Positions 16,728 through 26,017 are shown, counted from the first letter of the stretch. The stretch is 64,000 nucleotides of DNA from Thalassospira lucentensis (GCF_032921865.1 NZ_CP136684.1:1532501-1596500), one strand, 5' to 3'. Numbers and translations: made by a program. Notes: a model not told the origin generated them from the sequence alone.

Positions 16728-17840
16728 ATGTCCGAGACGAAGCGTAAAAAACGCGCGATAATTCTTTTCAATCTGGGCGGGCCGGATGGGCCGGATGCGG
16801 TAAAACCGTTCCTCTTCAATCTGTTTAATGATCCGGCGATTATCAGTTTGCCCAATCCGTTCCGGTATTTTCTGGCAAAGCTTATTTCCAGCCGCCGCGC
16901 GCCTATTGCGCGCGAGATTTATGATCATATCGGCGGAAAATCGCCGTTGTTGGAACTCACCCAGGATCAGGCAGATGCGCTTGAAACAGCGCTTAACGGG
17001 CTTGATGACGGTTATGAAAACCGCTGTTTCATTGCGATGCGTTACTGGAAACCGTTTGCCGATGACAGTGCGGCTGCGGTAAAGGCATGGGGTGCGGATG
17101 AACAGATTTTGCTGCCGCTTTATCCGCAATTTTCAACGACCACCAGCGGCTCATCGGTCAAGGACTGGAAACGGGCTTGCCATAAGGTTGGTTTGAATAC
17201 GCCGATAAAAACCGCATGCTGTTATCCGACCAATCCGGGTTTTGTTGAAGCATCTGCCGAAATGGTCAAGGACGGATATGAAAATGCCCTGAAAAAGTCG
17301 GTCGAGCTTGGCGTTGGTAAGCCGCGCCTGCTGTTTTCCGCCCACGGGGTACCAAAGGCCGTGATTACCAAACGCGGCGATCCCTATCAGTTGCAGATTG
17401 AAAAATCGGCCCAGGCCGTGGTCGACAAGATGGCGATTGCGGATTTGGACTGGCTGGTCTGCTATCAAAGCCGGGTTGGTCCGATGGAATGGATTGGCCC
17501 CTCGACCGAGCACGAGATTGAACGTGCCGGCAAGGATGGTGTACCGCTCGTGATCGTTCCGATTGCCTTTGTCACCGAGCATTCCGAAACGCTGGTCGAG
17601 CTCGATATCGAATATCGCGAGATTGCCGACGAGCTGAAAATCCCGGTTTATGAACGGGTTCGTACCGTGTGTTCGCATCCGCGCTTTATCAGCGGACTGG
17701 TTGAAGTGGTCAACGAGACGCAGCAGACACTTGATCAGAACGGACCCGATGATTACGCGGTGGAAACGCGTGGTTGGTGGTGCCCGGACGAACATAGCTG
17801 TGCCGTTGCCAAGCAGCCGCTGGGTGCTGGCAAAGCGTGA
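16728..17840 (+). CDS. hemH: Ferrochelatase
   Basis: About 370 residues. It inserts iron into protoporphyrin IX, the last step of haem synthesis. Seen are FNLGGPDGPDAVKPFL at the start, LPLYPQFSTTTSGSS, the catalytic histidine in LLFSAHGVP, and the GPSTEHEIE and FVTEHSETLVELD segments. Upstream ATGs exist at 16713 and 16722, but the AAGGA ribosome-binding site at 16716-16720 is correctly spaced only for the ATG at 16728. The stretch of cysteines near the C-terminus (WWCPDEHSC) could hold an iron-sulfur cluster, as in some bacterial ferrochelatases. Confidence 0.95.
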   Translation: MSETKRKKRAIILFNLGGPDGPDAVKPFLFNLFNDPAIISLPNPFRYFLAKLISSRRAPIAREIYDHIGGKSPLLELTQDQADALETALNGLDDGYENRCFIAMRYWKPFADDSAAAVKAWGADEQILLPLYPQFSTTTSGSSVKDWKRACHKVGLNTPIKTACCYPTNPGFVEASAEMVKDGYENALKKSVELGVGKPRLLFSAHGVPKAVITKRGDPYQLQIEKSAQAVVDKMAIADLDWLVCYQSRVGPMEWIGPSTEHEIERAGKDGVPLVIVPIAFVTEHSETLVELDIEYREIADELKIPVYERVRTVCSHPRFISGLVEVVNETQQTLDQNGPDDYAVETRGWWCPDEHSCAVAKQPLGAGKA

Positions 17841-17970
17841 TAGAATCCTGATCCCAGGCGCGATGCGGCAGGCGGTTATGTGTTTGGGCATTTCCGCATG
17901 CCGTTCAAGAGGTTATTCTGTTTGAAATCGCCTGATATCGATGATCCCGGATCGACCAGAAGAGAGAGAC

Positions 17971-18399
17971 ATGGATACCTATAGCGTCATAAAATCCCTG
18001 CATGTCATCAGCATCATTGCTTGGATGGCAGGAATTTTGTATTTGCCGCGGCTTTTTGTTTATCACTGCGAAGTAGCGCCAGGTTCGGAAGCGGCCGAGA
18101 AGTTCAAGATCATGGAACGCCGATTGCTGCGTGCGATCATGAATCCCGCGATGATTGCGGCCTGGATTTTCGGGGGCTACCTGATTCATGCCAGCGGTGC
18201 GATGACCGAAGGATGGTTCCACGTAAAGCTTTTGTGCGTTGTGATCATGACCGGCATCCACATGATGCTGGCGCGATGCCGTCGCCAGTTTGAAGCGGAC
18301 AATAATACGAAACCGCAAAAATTTTATCGTATTATCAATGAAGTACCGGCAGTTTTAATGGTGATCATTGTCTTTATGGTGATCGCGCGGCCGTTCTGA
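17971..18399 (+). CDS. hemJ: Protoporphyrinogen oxidase HemJ
   Basis: About 142 residues from the ATG at 17971, chosen over one at 17941 because a GAGAGAG ribosome-binding site lies just before it and the protein then starts like other HemJ proteins. It shows about four membrane helices, an early conserved histidine in SLHVISIIAWMAGILYLPRLFVYH, and HVKLLCVVIMTGIHMML. HemJ oxidises protoporphyrinogen IX to protoporphyrin IX in the inner membrane. It completes a hemE-hemH-hemJ cluster, in keeping with the absence of hemG or hemY nearby. Confidence 0.94.
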   Translation: MDTYSVIKSLHVISIIAWMAGILYLPRLFVYHCEVAPGSEAAEKFKIMERRLLRAIMNPAMIAAWIFGGYLIHASGAMTEGWFHVKLLCVVIMTGIHMMLARCRRQFEADNNTKPQKFYRIINEVPAVLMVIIVFMVIARPF

Positions 18400-18450
18400 G
18401 CCAGAATCATCCAAGCTTGATCACGAATATCATTTCGTTATTAAAATAAA

Positions 18451-18480
18451 AAGGCCGCCCGTTTGGCGGCCTTTGTTTTG
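18451..18480. terminator. Bidirectional terminator between hemJ and secB
   Basis: A perfect nine-base stem AAGGCCGCC/GGCGGCCTT (18451-18473) is followed rightward by TTTGTTTTG and leftward by TTTTTATTTTAA. It lies between the convergent hemJ and secB genes and can end both transcripts. Confidence 0.88.
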
Positions 18481-18510
18481 ATATCGTACCAAAACGCTCA
18501 AAGCAGGAAA

Positions 18511-19005
18511 TCAGGCGTTGCCTGCAGGCTGGCCTTCCATCTGTTTGGCGAATTTCTTGCGGAAAAGATCAGCAAAATCAATCTGCTGCATCATCAACGG
18601 TGGGAATCCGCCATCGGCCGTCAGGTCAGAGATGATTTTGCGGACATAGGGGAACAGCATACGCGGAACTTCGATCAGAAGAACCGGAAGGCGGTGTTCG
18701 TCGGCAACATTAAGCGTTACGACCGCGCCATATTGAAGTTCGGCAATGAAGGCGACCTTGTCGGCAACATCGGCCTTGACGTTGATCTTGACGGTAACTT
18801 CGTGAAGTTTCTGGTCCTGCGTGGTGCGCGCCTCAACATCGACGTCGATGTTGATTTTCGGCTGCTGCTGCAGGGCTACGCTTTCCGGTGCATTCGGATT
18901 TTCAAAGGAAAGATCCTTTATGTACTGGGTATGGATCGTGATCGGGTTGCCAGCCGGCTTCTGTTCTTCGCCGCCCTGTGCTGCACCGGTGGTGTTTTCG
19001 GCCAT
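18511..19005 (-). CDS. secB: Protein-export chaperone SecB
   Basis: 164 residues. It contains the SecB core: ITIHTQYIKDLSFENPNAPESV near the N-terminus, then INIDVDVEARTTQDQKLHEVTVKINVKA and VLLIEVPRMLFPYVRKIISDLTADGGFPPLMMQQIDF, which is strongly conserved. A tetramer holds preproteins unfolded and passes them to SecA. An AAGGGAG ribosome-binding site sits ahead of the ATG. The 33-base interval upstream of that leads into the nested dyad structure at 19038-19124, which may control it. Confidence 0.96.
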   Translation of the reverse strand: MAENTTGAAQGGEEQKPAGNPITIHTQYIKDLSFENPNAPESVALQQQPKINIDVDVEARTTQDQKLHEVTVKINVKADVADKVAFIAELQYGAVVTLNVADEHRLPVLLIEVPRMLFPYVRKIISDLTADGGFPPLMMQQIDFADLFRKKFAKQMEGQPAGNA

Positions 19006-19394
19006 TAAAGTCTAACTCCCTTAAATCTTGGTCTTGATCAGAAACAAGCCGTTCAGAATGTATCTGCCAAGGCATTGGCTACATGGTCAGATAATCTGAA
19101 ACTGGCTGATATGCTTGTTTCTGACGCCGCAACCCTGCGGCATGTCTTCTCATGGCCTAGCATGTCTTCCGGGTACGGGCAAGAAAATCGCCGTAACATC
19201 CCGCAACGTCATAAATGGCGCAACATGGGCATTTCGTATGTGATTTCCTGTGGTCTGTTTGGTCAGGTTTAAAGAACGTCTTGCAAGGCATTGAACATGC
19301 CACCAAAACGAAAACAGGACCCGGCGTATGGCCAAAGGTCCTGTCGATATCGATCAATGCAAACGGTTACGCCAAACGAGGCGGAAGATCGATA
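19006..19394. other. Intergenic region between secB and fxsA
   Basis: 389 bases upstream of secB and downstream of fxsA. It holds the nested dyad element at 19038-19124, described separately. No protein-coding frame has plausible content, and no clear terminator for fxsA was found. Confidence 0.5.
19038..19124 (-). promoter_or_regulatory. Nested dyad element upstream of secB (candidate structured leader)
   Basis: A perfect 12-base inverted repeat, TCAGAAACAAGC (19038-19049) and GCTTGTTTCTGA (19113-19124), encloses two smaller dyads: GCCAA-4-TTGGC (19066-19079) and TCAGAT-1-ATCTGA (19087-19099). As RNA this would fold as a long closing stem with two inner hairpins, a three-way junction, ending 33 bases before the secB start. 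It could be a cis-regulatory leader, a small RNA or a relic of a miniature element. No Rfam class is recognised. Confidence 0.45.
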
Positions 19395-19973
19395 TTACAA
19401 ATTTTTGGGTGGCAGATTGCGGGGATCATCATCATTGGTGTCGTGACCCGTTCCATCTCGGCCCTCGCCATTTCCGTTGGCTGGACTGACATTTTCGAAA
19501 TCACCATCAATGATCGGACCACTGCCTGGACGTCGCCCGGGGCGAGCAGAAGCACCGCCTGATGACGAGCCCGGATTGCCATAGGTTCGGCGCGAGAAAT
19601 TGGTGCGGATATTACCTGACTGAACCAGTTTCATAATGACGCCGGCACCAACCGCCCTGCGTAGTGGTGGGACCAACAACAGGAAGCCCATGGTGTCGGT
19701 GACAAAACCCGGAGTCAGAAGCAGCACACCGGCAACCAGAATGCAGATGCCGTCAAACAGCTCGCCAATCGGCATTTCGCCCTGATCCATCTGGGCCTGT
19801 GCACGTGCAAGGGTTTGCAAACCCTGGGCGCGCATCAGCGAGGTTCCGACCACGGCGGTCAGGATGACGATGCCAATCGTCGGCCACAGGCCAATCAGTT
19901 CGCCCGCCTGAATGAAGACGGCAATTTCGATGATCGGCATGGCCACGAAGATGGCCAGAAAATAAAAGCCCAT
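19395..19973 (-). CDS. fxsA: FxsA family membrane protein
   Basis: 192 residues. The N-terminus FYFLAIFVAMPIIEIAVFIQAG, the GIVILTAVVGTSLMRAQGL segment and the ICILVAGVLLLTPGFVTDTMGFLLLVPPLR block define the family, with about three membrane helices. The C-terminal third is a low-complexity hydrophilic tail rich in Gly, Asn, Asp and Arg, longer than in E. coli FxsA. FxsA in E. coli modifies F-exclusion of phage T7; its housekeeping role is unclear. It lies in the usual secB-fxsA-tim44 neighbourhood. Confidence 0.9.
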   Translation of the reverse strand: MGFYFLAIFVAMPIIEIAVFIQAGELIGLWPTIGIVILTAVVGTSLMRAQGLQTLARAQAQMDQGEMPIGELFDGICILVAGVLLLTPGFVTDTMGFLLLVPPLRRAVGAGVIMKLVQSGNIRTNFSRRTYGNPGSSSGGASARPGRRPGSGPIIDGDFENVSPANGNGEGRDGTGHDTNDDDPRNLPPKNL

Positions 19974-20355
19974 TTTTGCTCCGCTCGGCTTTGCATTTGG
20001 TCGATATGATCAGGTTTGATCACAGCCTGTCAGGCAAACATACTTTGACAGGACCGGTCCGCAAAGCGCAGTATTGCATAAACATGTTGGTTTTCAGGTA
20101 TTTCGCTTTAATCTTGCCTGAAATACTTTCTGAATTTGGCGGCAAACTACCGGTATAACTGGACGAAAATGCGGCAGTTTACCACCGTGTTCGCGACAAT
20201 ATGATGATTGTGCGAATGAACATGGTGAAACCGATCACATTTTAAATGCGATCGGGAGTTGCCCTTGCATTCGCTTCGGTCCATACCATTTCTCGACCAC
20301 GGCAGTTTTGCTGTTTTTGGCGTTTTTCGAAACCTTACAGATCAAGAGTCCGGGC
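19974..20355. other. Intergenic region between divergent fxsA and Tim44-like genes
   Basis: About 380 bases holding both promoters. An inverted repeat CCTGTCA-13-TGACAGG spans 20026-20052 and could be an operator. Nothing else is recognised. Confidence 0.4.
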
Positions 20356-21072
20356 TTGCAGTATTTCGACATCATTCTTTTCGCATTGATCGCTGTTTTT
20401 CTGGTTTTGCGCCTGCGCAGTACCCTTGGGCGCCGCAATGGCGAGGAAAAGCAGGGGCCAACGGATGTTTTTGGCCGTCGTTCACACGAGGATGACAGCA
20501 AAGGTGCCAAAAATGGCGCACCGCAACCGACGGATAATGTATATCGCCTGCCCGATGCCGATAAGGCAGCCGGAAAGGCTGACGGAACGGTCGCAGCCGA
20601 CAGCAGCACCTTTGGCGTATTGCAGCAAATCCAGAAAGCCGATCCCGACTTTACCCAGCAGGATTTCCTGAACGGGGCGCGAATGGCATTCGAAATGATT
20701 GTCGAATATTTTGCCAAGGGCGACAAGGATGGTTTGAGCCCGCTTCTTTCAGCCGAGGTTTACAAGAATTTTGCCGCAGCCATTGATGCCCGCGCCGAAA
20801 AGGGCGAGCGCGAGGAAACCACCCTGGTCGGTATCAAGAGTGCTACCATCCACGACGCCACGCTTGAAGGCCGAACCGCCTATATTACGATCAAGTTCGT
20901 GTCCGAGGAAGTATCGGTCATTCGCAACAATGACGGCGATGTGGTTTCGGGCGATCCGAATCAGGTGATCGAGGCCGAAGACCTTTGGACATTTGCGCGC
21001 AATATCGAAAGCCGCGATCCCAACTGGCAGCTGGTTGCGACCGAAACGCCGGAAGAAGAAACCACGCAGTAG
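20356..21072 (+). CDS. Tim44/TimA-like domain protein, membrane anchored
   Basis: About 238 residues from the TTG at 20356, chosen since LQYFDIILFALIAVFLVLRLRS is the typical N-terminal anchor of the alphaproteobacterial family; the frame is open to a TTG at 20308. After a charged linker comes a Tim44-like domain (DPDFTQQDFLNGARMAFEMIVEYFAKGDKDGLSPLL and YITIKFVSEEVSVIRNNDGDVV). These proteins are the bacterial relatives of mitochondrial Tim44 and are thought to sit on the inner membrane near the export machinery; placement between secB and mltA fits. A terminator follows. Confidence 0.87.
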   Translation: MQYFDIILFALIAVFLVLRLRSTLGRRNGEEKQGPTDVFGRRSHEDDSKGAKNGAPQPTDNVYRLPDADKAAGKADGTVAADSSTFGVLQQIQKADPDFTQQDFLNGARMAFEMIVEYFAKGDKDGLSPLLSAEVYKNFAAAIDARAEKGEREETTLVGIKSATIHDATLEGRTAYITIKFVSEEVSVIRNNDGDVVSGDPNQVIEAEDLWTFARNIESRDPNWQLVATETPEEETTQ

Positions 21073-21121
21073 GTTTCACTAGGATTTTGCAATGGCTTGG
21101 CGCATTGCGGGACAAAAAGAC

Positions 21122-21150
21122 AAAGGCGATCCATACGGATCGCCTTTTTT
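21122..21150 (+). terminator. Terminator after the Tim44-like gene
   Basis: An 11-base perfect stem AAAGGCGATCC (21122-21132) and GGATCGCCTTT (21137-21147), a four-base loop, then further T bases. It is about 50 bases past the stop codon. Confidence 0.88.
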
Positions 21151-21287
21151 ATTGCCTGATTTTACCGGTTTGATGGCCTCCGGCAGGTTTCGATTATCGG
21201 CTTGTTAAACATGTTTTTGGACAATCGCGGCAAATAATCGAAATATTCGAGTATTGATCAAACAATCATGCCGATTTTGATCCGAAT

Positions 21288-22580
21288 TTGCAGATAACGG
21301 GTTTTGCCTTGAAAAGACGTCTGGTTTTGTCGCGCCTTCTTTCATTTTTTGCGGTTTTTATCGGGGCGGCTGGTGCCCTTGTCTGGCTGTTTTGGACCGA
21401 TATCGCCGGTCTTCTCGGACTGGGCGACGTGGTTGAAAAACCTGCTGATACGCTGACGCTTAACGCAACTGATTTCAGCCAGCTTGATGGTTGGCAGACA
21501 GACGATATGCGTGGCAGCCTGAAAGCGTTTCAGCGGTCCTGTGCGGCAATGATCAAACGAGGCGATGAACGCGATATCGGCCCGGACCCGCGGATGGGAA
21601 CGGTTGGCGACTGGCGCAGATTATGTGAAACCGCATTGGCGCTGGAGCCCGATACTATCCGCAAGGAAGATGCACGAACTTTTTTCCAAAGTGGGTTCAA
21701 GCCATATCTGGTCGGAAATAACAATGATCCCGAAGGATTGTTTACCGGTTATTTCGAACCGGAACTGCGTGGTAACCTGACGCGCGAAGGACCATTTCAG
21801 ACGGCGATCTACCTGAAACCCGAAGATATGGTTTCCATTGATCTTGGTGCGTTTCGCGAGGACCTTAAGGGCACAACGCTGGTTGGCCGGATCGAGGGTA
21901 AAAGCGTTAAGCCGTATTATGACCGAGAAGCGATTGAAAATGGTGCTCTTGCCGGGCGTGATCTTGAACTTGTCTGGGTTGATGACGCGGTGGATGCATT
22001 TTTCCTTCAAATCCAGGGATCAGGCCGGGTTGTGTTGCCAGATGGCAGTGTATTGCGCATCGGATATGCCGCCACCAACGGCCATCCCTATTTCGCCATT
22101 GGTCGGGAATTGATTGAACGGGGTGAACTGACGCGCGAAACCGTATCGCTGCAAACCATTCGGCAATGGTTATCCACCCATCCGGATCAGGCCGATGATG
22201 TGATGAATACCAACGCATCCTTTGTGTTTTTCAATCCGCTGAAAACCGATCCGGATGACCCTGATGCCGGGCCGCTTGGATCGCAGGGCGTACCGCTGGA
22301 ACCAGGGCGGTCATTGGCCGTTGATCGGCGTTTCCATGCCATGGGAGTTCCGATCTGGCTTGAAACCGATGATGCGATGAATGCCGATGCCAGATTTCAT
22401 CGTCTGATGGTTGCGCAAGATACGGGCGGCGCCATTCGTGGCCCGGTACGCGGGGATATCTTCTTTGGTCCAGGCGAAGATGCCGTCCTGCATGCCGGTC
22501 ATATGAACCGCATGGGACGTAAATTTGTTTTGCTGCCGGCGTCTGTTGATCCGGCCAAACTGGCGGAGGCCAAACCCTGA
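21288..22580 (+). CDS. mltA: Membrane-bound lytic murein transglycosylase A
   Basis: About 430 residues. A positively charged N-terminus and a membrane segment (FAVFIGAAGALVWLFW) anchor it in or through the inner membrane. The MltA domain follows (LFTGYFEPELRGN, FFLQIQGSGRVVLPDG, YAATNGHPYFAIGRELI) and then the 3D domain with the catalytic aspartate in LMVAQDTGGAIRGPVRGDIFFGPG. It cleaves peptidoglycan to 1,6-anhydromuramyl products. No ATG is available; TTG at 21288 or at 21309 (KRRLVLSRLL follows) are the candidates. It shares a TGATG overlap with the next gene. Confidence 0.92.
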   Translation: MQITGFALKRRLVLSRLLSFFAVFIGAAGALVWLFWTDIAGLLGLGDVVEKPADTLTLNATDFSQLDGWQTDDMRGSLKAFQRSCAAMIKRGDERDIGPDPRMGTVGDWRRLCETALALEPDTIRKEDARTFFQSGFKPYLVGNNNDPEGLFTGYFEPELRGNLTREGPFQTAIYLKPEDMVSIDLGAFREDLKGTTLVGRIEGKSVKPYYDREAIENGALAGRDLELVWVDDAVDAFFLQIQGSGRVVLPDGSVLRIGYAATNGHPYFAIGRELIERGELTRETVSLQTIRQWLSTHPDQADDVMNTNASFVFFNPLKTDPDDPDAGPLGSQGVPLEPGRSLAVDRRFHAMGVPIWLETDDAMNADARFHRLMVAQDTGGAIRGPVRGDIFFGPGEDAVLHAGHMNRMGRKFVLLPASVDPAKLAEAKP

Positions 22581-22945
22581 TGTTGCGTCACATCGTGCTG
22601 TTACAGATCGGAGACGGTGTTTTGGCAGCACAGATCACGGACCTTCTTGAAGAATTATCGCAAGTTGCCCTTGAAACGCCGGGAATTCTGGCCTTTGCTG
22701 CGGGTCCCAAAACATTGGGGAGCGGGCTTAGTCAGGGTTTCACCCATGTATTGACCATTGATTTCGTCGATGGGGCGGCCCGTGATGCGTATCTTTCCGG
22801 TCTGGACAAGGACGGGGTCGGTCGCCGTATTTCAGAAATGACGGTCGGTGGGCTAGGCGGAGTCCTGGCAATCAATCTCGATATTTCGGATATGAAAACG
22901 CCCGACGACTTACCTCCGAAGAAACTTCAGGCGAAATGGATATAA
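22580..22945 (+). CDS. Dabb (stress-responsive alpha/beta barrel) domain protein
   Basis: 121 residues whose ATG overlaps the mltA stop (TGATG), so it is translationally coupled. It begins LRHIVLLQI, as Dabb proteins do, and has the FTHVLTIDFVDGAARDAYL strand-helix unit near the middle. The family forms dimeric ferredoxin-like folds; some are polyketide cyclases, most are uncharacterised. Coupling to a murein lytic enzyme is unusual: in related genomes this position often holds an Smr gene, which here is at 9.1-9.8 kb. Confidence 0.8.
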   Translation: MLRHIVLLQIGDGVLAAQITDLLEELSQVALETPGILAFAAGPKTLGSGLSQGFTHVLTIDFVDGAARDAYLSGLDKDGVGRRISEMTVGGLGGVLAINLDISDMKTPDDLPPKKLQAKWI

Positions 22946-23037
22946 TTATCAATCAGATATAAATGATTGATTTTATTTTTATAAAAGATGTTTCTTCTTG
23001 GCAGTAACAAAGGTGGATATTTTCCACCAAAAAAGAA

Positions 23038-23062
23038 AACGGGCAGGATGAACCTGCCCGTT
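23038..23062. terminator. Bidirectional terminator between the Dabb gene and rlmN
   Basis: Stem AACGGGCAGG (23038-23047) and CCTGCCCGTT (23053-23062) with T-rich flanks on both sides lies between convergent genes. A second small hairpin (GGTGGA/TCCACC) is just upstream. Confidence 0.82.
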
Positions 23063-23098
23063 TGTAATTCCAGATGTTTACCGTGTTCTGCGCGGTAG

Positions 23099-24343
23099 TT
23101 ACTGTGCGGCAACCACATTGGTACTATCGTCGCCGGAAGCATTGCCACAGCCGCCGACACGCGATTTACGCTGGCGCTGGCTTTCGGATTTCAACTGGCC
23201 ACAGGCGGCCAGAATATCGCGGCCACGCGGCCAGCGGATCGGTGCTTCGTAGCCAAGTTCAAGCAGCGTATGGGCGAATTTCTTGATATCGTTGGTCGGC
23301 GTGCACTCATAGTCCGAACCCGGCCATTTATTGAACGGGATCAGGTTGAATTTGCAATGGACGCCCTTGACCAGCTTTGCCAGCGCACGCGCATGTTCCG
23401 GTTTGTCATTCACGCCTTTAAGCATCACATATTCCATGGTGATCGGGCGCGAATTGGACATGCCGGGATAATGACGGCAGGCAGCCATCAGTTCCTTGAG
23501 AGGATATTTCTTGTTGATCGGCATGATTTCGTTGCGCAGATCATCATCGGGCGCATGCAGAGAAATCGCCAGACCAACACCAAGTTCCTCGCCGCAACGT
23601 ACGATTTCCGGCACCACACCCGATGTGGACAGGGTGACGCGACGGCGCGAGATTGAAATACCTTCGCCATCCATGGCGATTTTCAGCGCTTCGCGGACAT
23701 TTTCATAGTTAAACAGCGGCTCACCCATGCCCATCATAACGATGTTCGACAGGCGACGGATGCCGTTTGCCGGGGTTGGCCATTCGCCGTAACTGTCACG
23801 AGCAACCATGAACTGGCTGATGATTTCACCGGGTGTCAGGTTACGAACCAGAAGCTGGGTACCGGTATGGCAAAACTTGCATGTTAGTGTACAGCCGACC
23901 TGCGAGGAAATGCAGACAGCCCCGCGATCTTCGTTGCGATCCGGGATATAGACGGTTTCGGCTTCGTTGCCGTCGTGGAACTTCATCAGCCATTTATGAG
24001 TATCGTCCGAGCTTTTCTGATCGGCTGTCAGAGCCGGGCGGCCGATATAGAAGTCCTGTGACAGGCGATCGCGCAGCTTTTTGGAAATGTTGGTCATATC
24101 CTCGATATCTTTGACACCGCGGTTGTAGATCCAGTTCCACATCTGTTTGACGCGAAACTTGCTTTCGCCCATTTCGCCAAGCAGTTCGGTCAGCTGATCA
24201 CGCGACAGTCCCACGAGATCACGACGTCCGTCGGCAGCCTGCCCGTTTGCGGCGCGCGTTACGAAGTCGGTCAACGTCGGGCCGCTCTGGCTGGTGGCGG
24301 CTGCGGCATTTGTGGTCGCGTTCTCGGTCAGGACGTCGGTCAT
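23099..24343 (-). CDS. rlmN: Dual-specificity 23S rRNA/tRNA (adenine-C2) methyltransferase RlmN
   Basis: About 414 residues from the ATG at 24343; an upstream start at 24412 would add an atypical proline-rich leader. The radical-SAM cluster motif is in [16 protein letters not shown], and [17 protein letters not shown] is typical of the family. A catalytic cysteine lies in the C-terminal part. It methylates A2503 of 23S rRNA. The N-terminal extension before [10 protein letters not shown] is Ala/Thr-rich. The 289-base leader upstream holds no gene. Confidence 0.95.
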   Translation of the reverse strand: MTDVLTENATTNAAAATSQSGPTLTDFVTRAANGQAADGRRDLVGLSRDQLTELLGEMGESKFRVKQMWNWIYNRGVKDIEDMTNISKKLRDRLSQDFYIGRPALTADQKSSDDTHKWLMKFHDGNEAETVYIPDRNEDRGAVCISSQVGCTLTCKFCHTGTQLLVRNLTPGEIISQFMVARDSYGEWPTPANGIRRLSNIVMMGMGEPLFNYENVREALKIAMDGEGISISRRRVTLSTSGVVPEIVRCGEELGVGLAISLHAPDDDLRNEIMPINKKYPLKELMAACRHYPGMSNSRPITMEYVMLKGVNDKPEHARALAKLVKGVHCKFNLIPFNKWPGSDYECTPTNDIKKFAHTLLELGYEAPIRWPRGRDILAACGQLKSESQRQRKSRVGGCGNASGDDSTNVVAAQ

Positions 24344-24632
24344 CCCGGGCTCTCTCTTTGGTTCTGGCAGTTTTATCGGCGTTTGTTCTTGGTCATCAGG
24401 CGGCATCAGCACCGTTTCCGGCTTTGTGCATCCGATGCGCGCCGGATTTGCAACGGTGCGGGACTATAACAGATTTTCCCGCGAAATGCTTTTGGCGCAC
24501 AAACCATGGCCCCGCATATAGCGGGGCCGGGGCAATTTACAAACGATAAAATTCACATTGCAGCTATTTGCCGGACGCGATGCAGGTTTACAAGCGCCTC
24601 AAACCGCAGGGATTTATCGGTTCGTCGTTCGC

Positions 24633-25181
24633 TCAGCTAACCGGTTTGGCGTCGCAAGCCTTTGAAATCGCGTTATAGGCTGCGGTAAACCCGGAAAGTG
24701 AATAAGTATCGGTAGTTTTCGTCCCTCGCGATGAATTGCCGACGACAACCATATTGCTGCCGGCCTTCATGGCGCTAACCAGTTTGCGATCTTCCTCGCC
24801 ATTCACGGCCCAGGCTGAGTCCTCGTAGGTAAACAGCTTGAAGCTTTTGGAATCGATTCGAAGGTCAACATCGCTATCTTTTTCATAGGTATAGCCGGTA
24901 ATGAAGCTGACTTCGTTGAACAGTTTTAGCGCCGGGCGGTGCGTAACCATGACATAGATTTTGCCGCGCTGGGTATAATCGCCTTTGGCGGAGGTCGGCT
25001 GGCTACCGATATAGCAAACTTTTTTGCCTTTTTCGGAATAGCTATAAGCTTCCCATTTTCCATATACATCAATCAGTTGCGGCGCATTTTGCGCAATCGC
25101 AGCCTGAGAGACCAAAGCGACGAGGGCGGCAGCTGCACCTGCCAGCGAATTTCTGACAAGACGATGGGCGTGTTTTTTCAT
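24633..25181 (-). CDS. Invasion-associated locus B (IalB) family protein
   Basis: 182 residues. A clear Sec signal peptide (basic MKKHAHRLVRN, then a hydrophobic core, cut after SQAAIAQ) leads to a domain with DVYGKWEAYSYSEKGKKVCYIGSQPTSAKG. One cysteine pair, at KKVCY and SKACDAK, could form a disulfide in the periplasm. The family was named in Bartonella but is common in free-living alphaproteobacteria, where its job is unknown. It shares its strand with rlmN. Confidence 0.87.
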   Translation of the reverse strand: MKKHAHRLVRNSLAGAAAALVALVSQAAIAQNAPQLIDVYGKWEAYSYSEKGKKVCYIGSQPTSAKGDYTQRGKIYVMVTHRPALKLFNEVSFITGYTYEKDSDVDLRIDSKSFKLFTYEDSAWAVNGEEDRKLVSAMKAGSNMVVVGNSSRGTKTTDTYSLSGFTAAYNAISKACDAKPVS

Positions 25182-25378
25182 GGGCTCGCGTATCGTGTCT
25201 GAAGTTTCGGAACGATGACTTTAAACCCGCCCGATGTGGCGGATTTATGAGGAACTTTCACCCGAGAGTGCCGGTAAAAGGTAAATATTCGACCAAGGAA
25301 ATCCCGCCATATCGCGAAACTTGAAAAAATCGACAGCGATATGGGAAAATGGTGCAAATAGCTGTTCCTTCTGGGGTT

Positions 25379-26014
25379 TTAACCTTTGTTGTCCGCGGCA
25401 ATTCGGGCCTTGACCACCTGATCAAGGCAATCCTGGACAGAGATTTTATCGGCACTTTTGCGTTTGCGGGCCAGCATATGGGTCATCTTGCGTGTTTCCC
25501 CTTCTGCTGCCGGGAAAAAGAACGCATCAAAAGAACATTCCTCGGAACGGTATTGCCAGACCCGTGCAGGACCCTCGCCGCGGGTCATTTCGGGTTCGCC
25601 GATTTTTTGCTCTACCGCATCCTCCGAGAGACCCATCAGGGTTTCAGCCCTGATCGACTTAAAGGGAACGGGCGGAATGGCAACCGTTATGCGGGGGGAT
25701 TGCGATTTGGCAGTGCCGGTCGGGTTTACAGCAGATTTAGTTGAAGTGTTGGTCGGTTTCGTTGTTGCGGTCCCTGTACCGCCAGAAAGAGAATTCCCGG
25801 ATTTTTTCGGGATATCTTGGGTCACGCGTGGTGAACTGGTTGACTTGGCCTTGCCATAGTTCTGATTTGTGCTGCCAGGCGGGACAGCATTCCCACCACA
25901 TGCCACCAGCGACGTCGCGATCAGTATCATCGCGCAGAGAAGCCCGGCGGGGTGTTTACCGCGCCGGGGCTGTATCGGGGTTGTTTGGGTCAGTGAGCGG
26001 TTTATGCCGGTCAC
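25379..26014 (-). CDS. Putative lipoprotein, 211 aa
   Basis: The N-terminus is basic, followed by a hydrophobic segment ending in a lipobox (SLVACGG), so it is probably lipid-modified on that cysteine. Then come a long Thr/Ser/Pro-rich linker and a compact C-terminal domain (ETLMGLSEDAVEQKIGEPEMTRGEGPARVWQYRSEECSFDAFFFP) whose 'GEP...WQYRS' pattern resembles the SmpA/BamE class of small outer-membrane domains. A role in the envelope is plausible; the exact family is not certain. It is transcribed with the bactofilin gene just upstream. Confidence 0.75.
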   Translation of the reverse strand: MTGINRSLTQTTPIQPRRGKHPAGLLCAMILIATSLVACGGNAVPPGSTNQNYGKAKSTSSPRVTQDIPKKSGNSLSGGTGTATTKPTNTSTKSAVNPTGTAKSQSPRITVAIPPVPFKSIRAETLMGLSEDAVEQKIGEPEMTRGEGPARVWQYRSEECSFDAFFFPAAEGETRKMTHMLARKRKSADKISVQDCLDQVVKARIAADNKG

Positions 26015-26017
26015 GGA

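Noticed and set aside
17151..17891. 246-codon minus-strand frame over hemH
   Set aside because: Antisense shadow of hemH.
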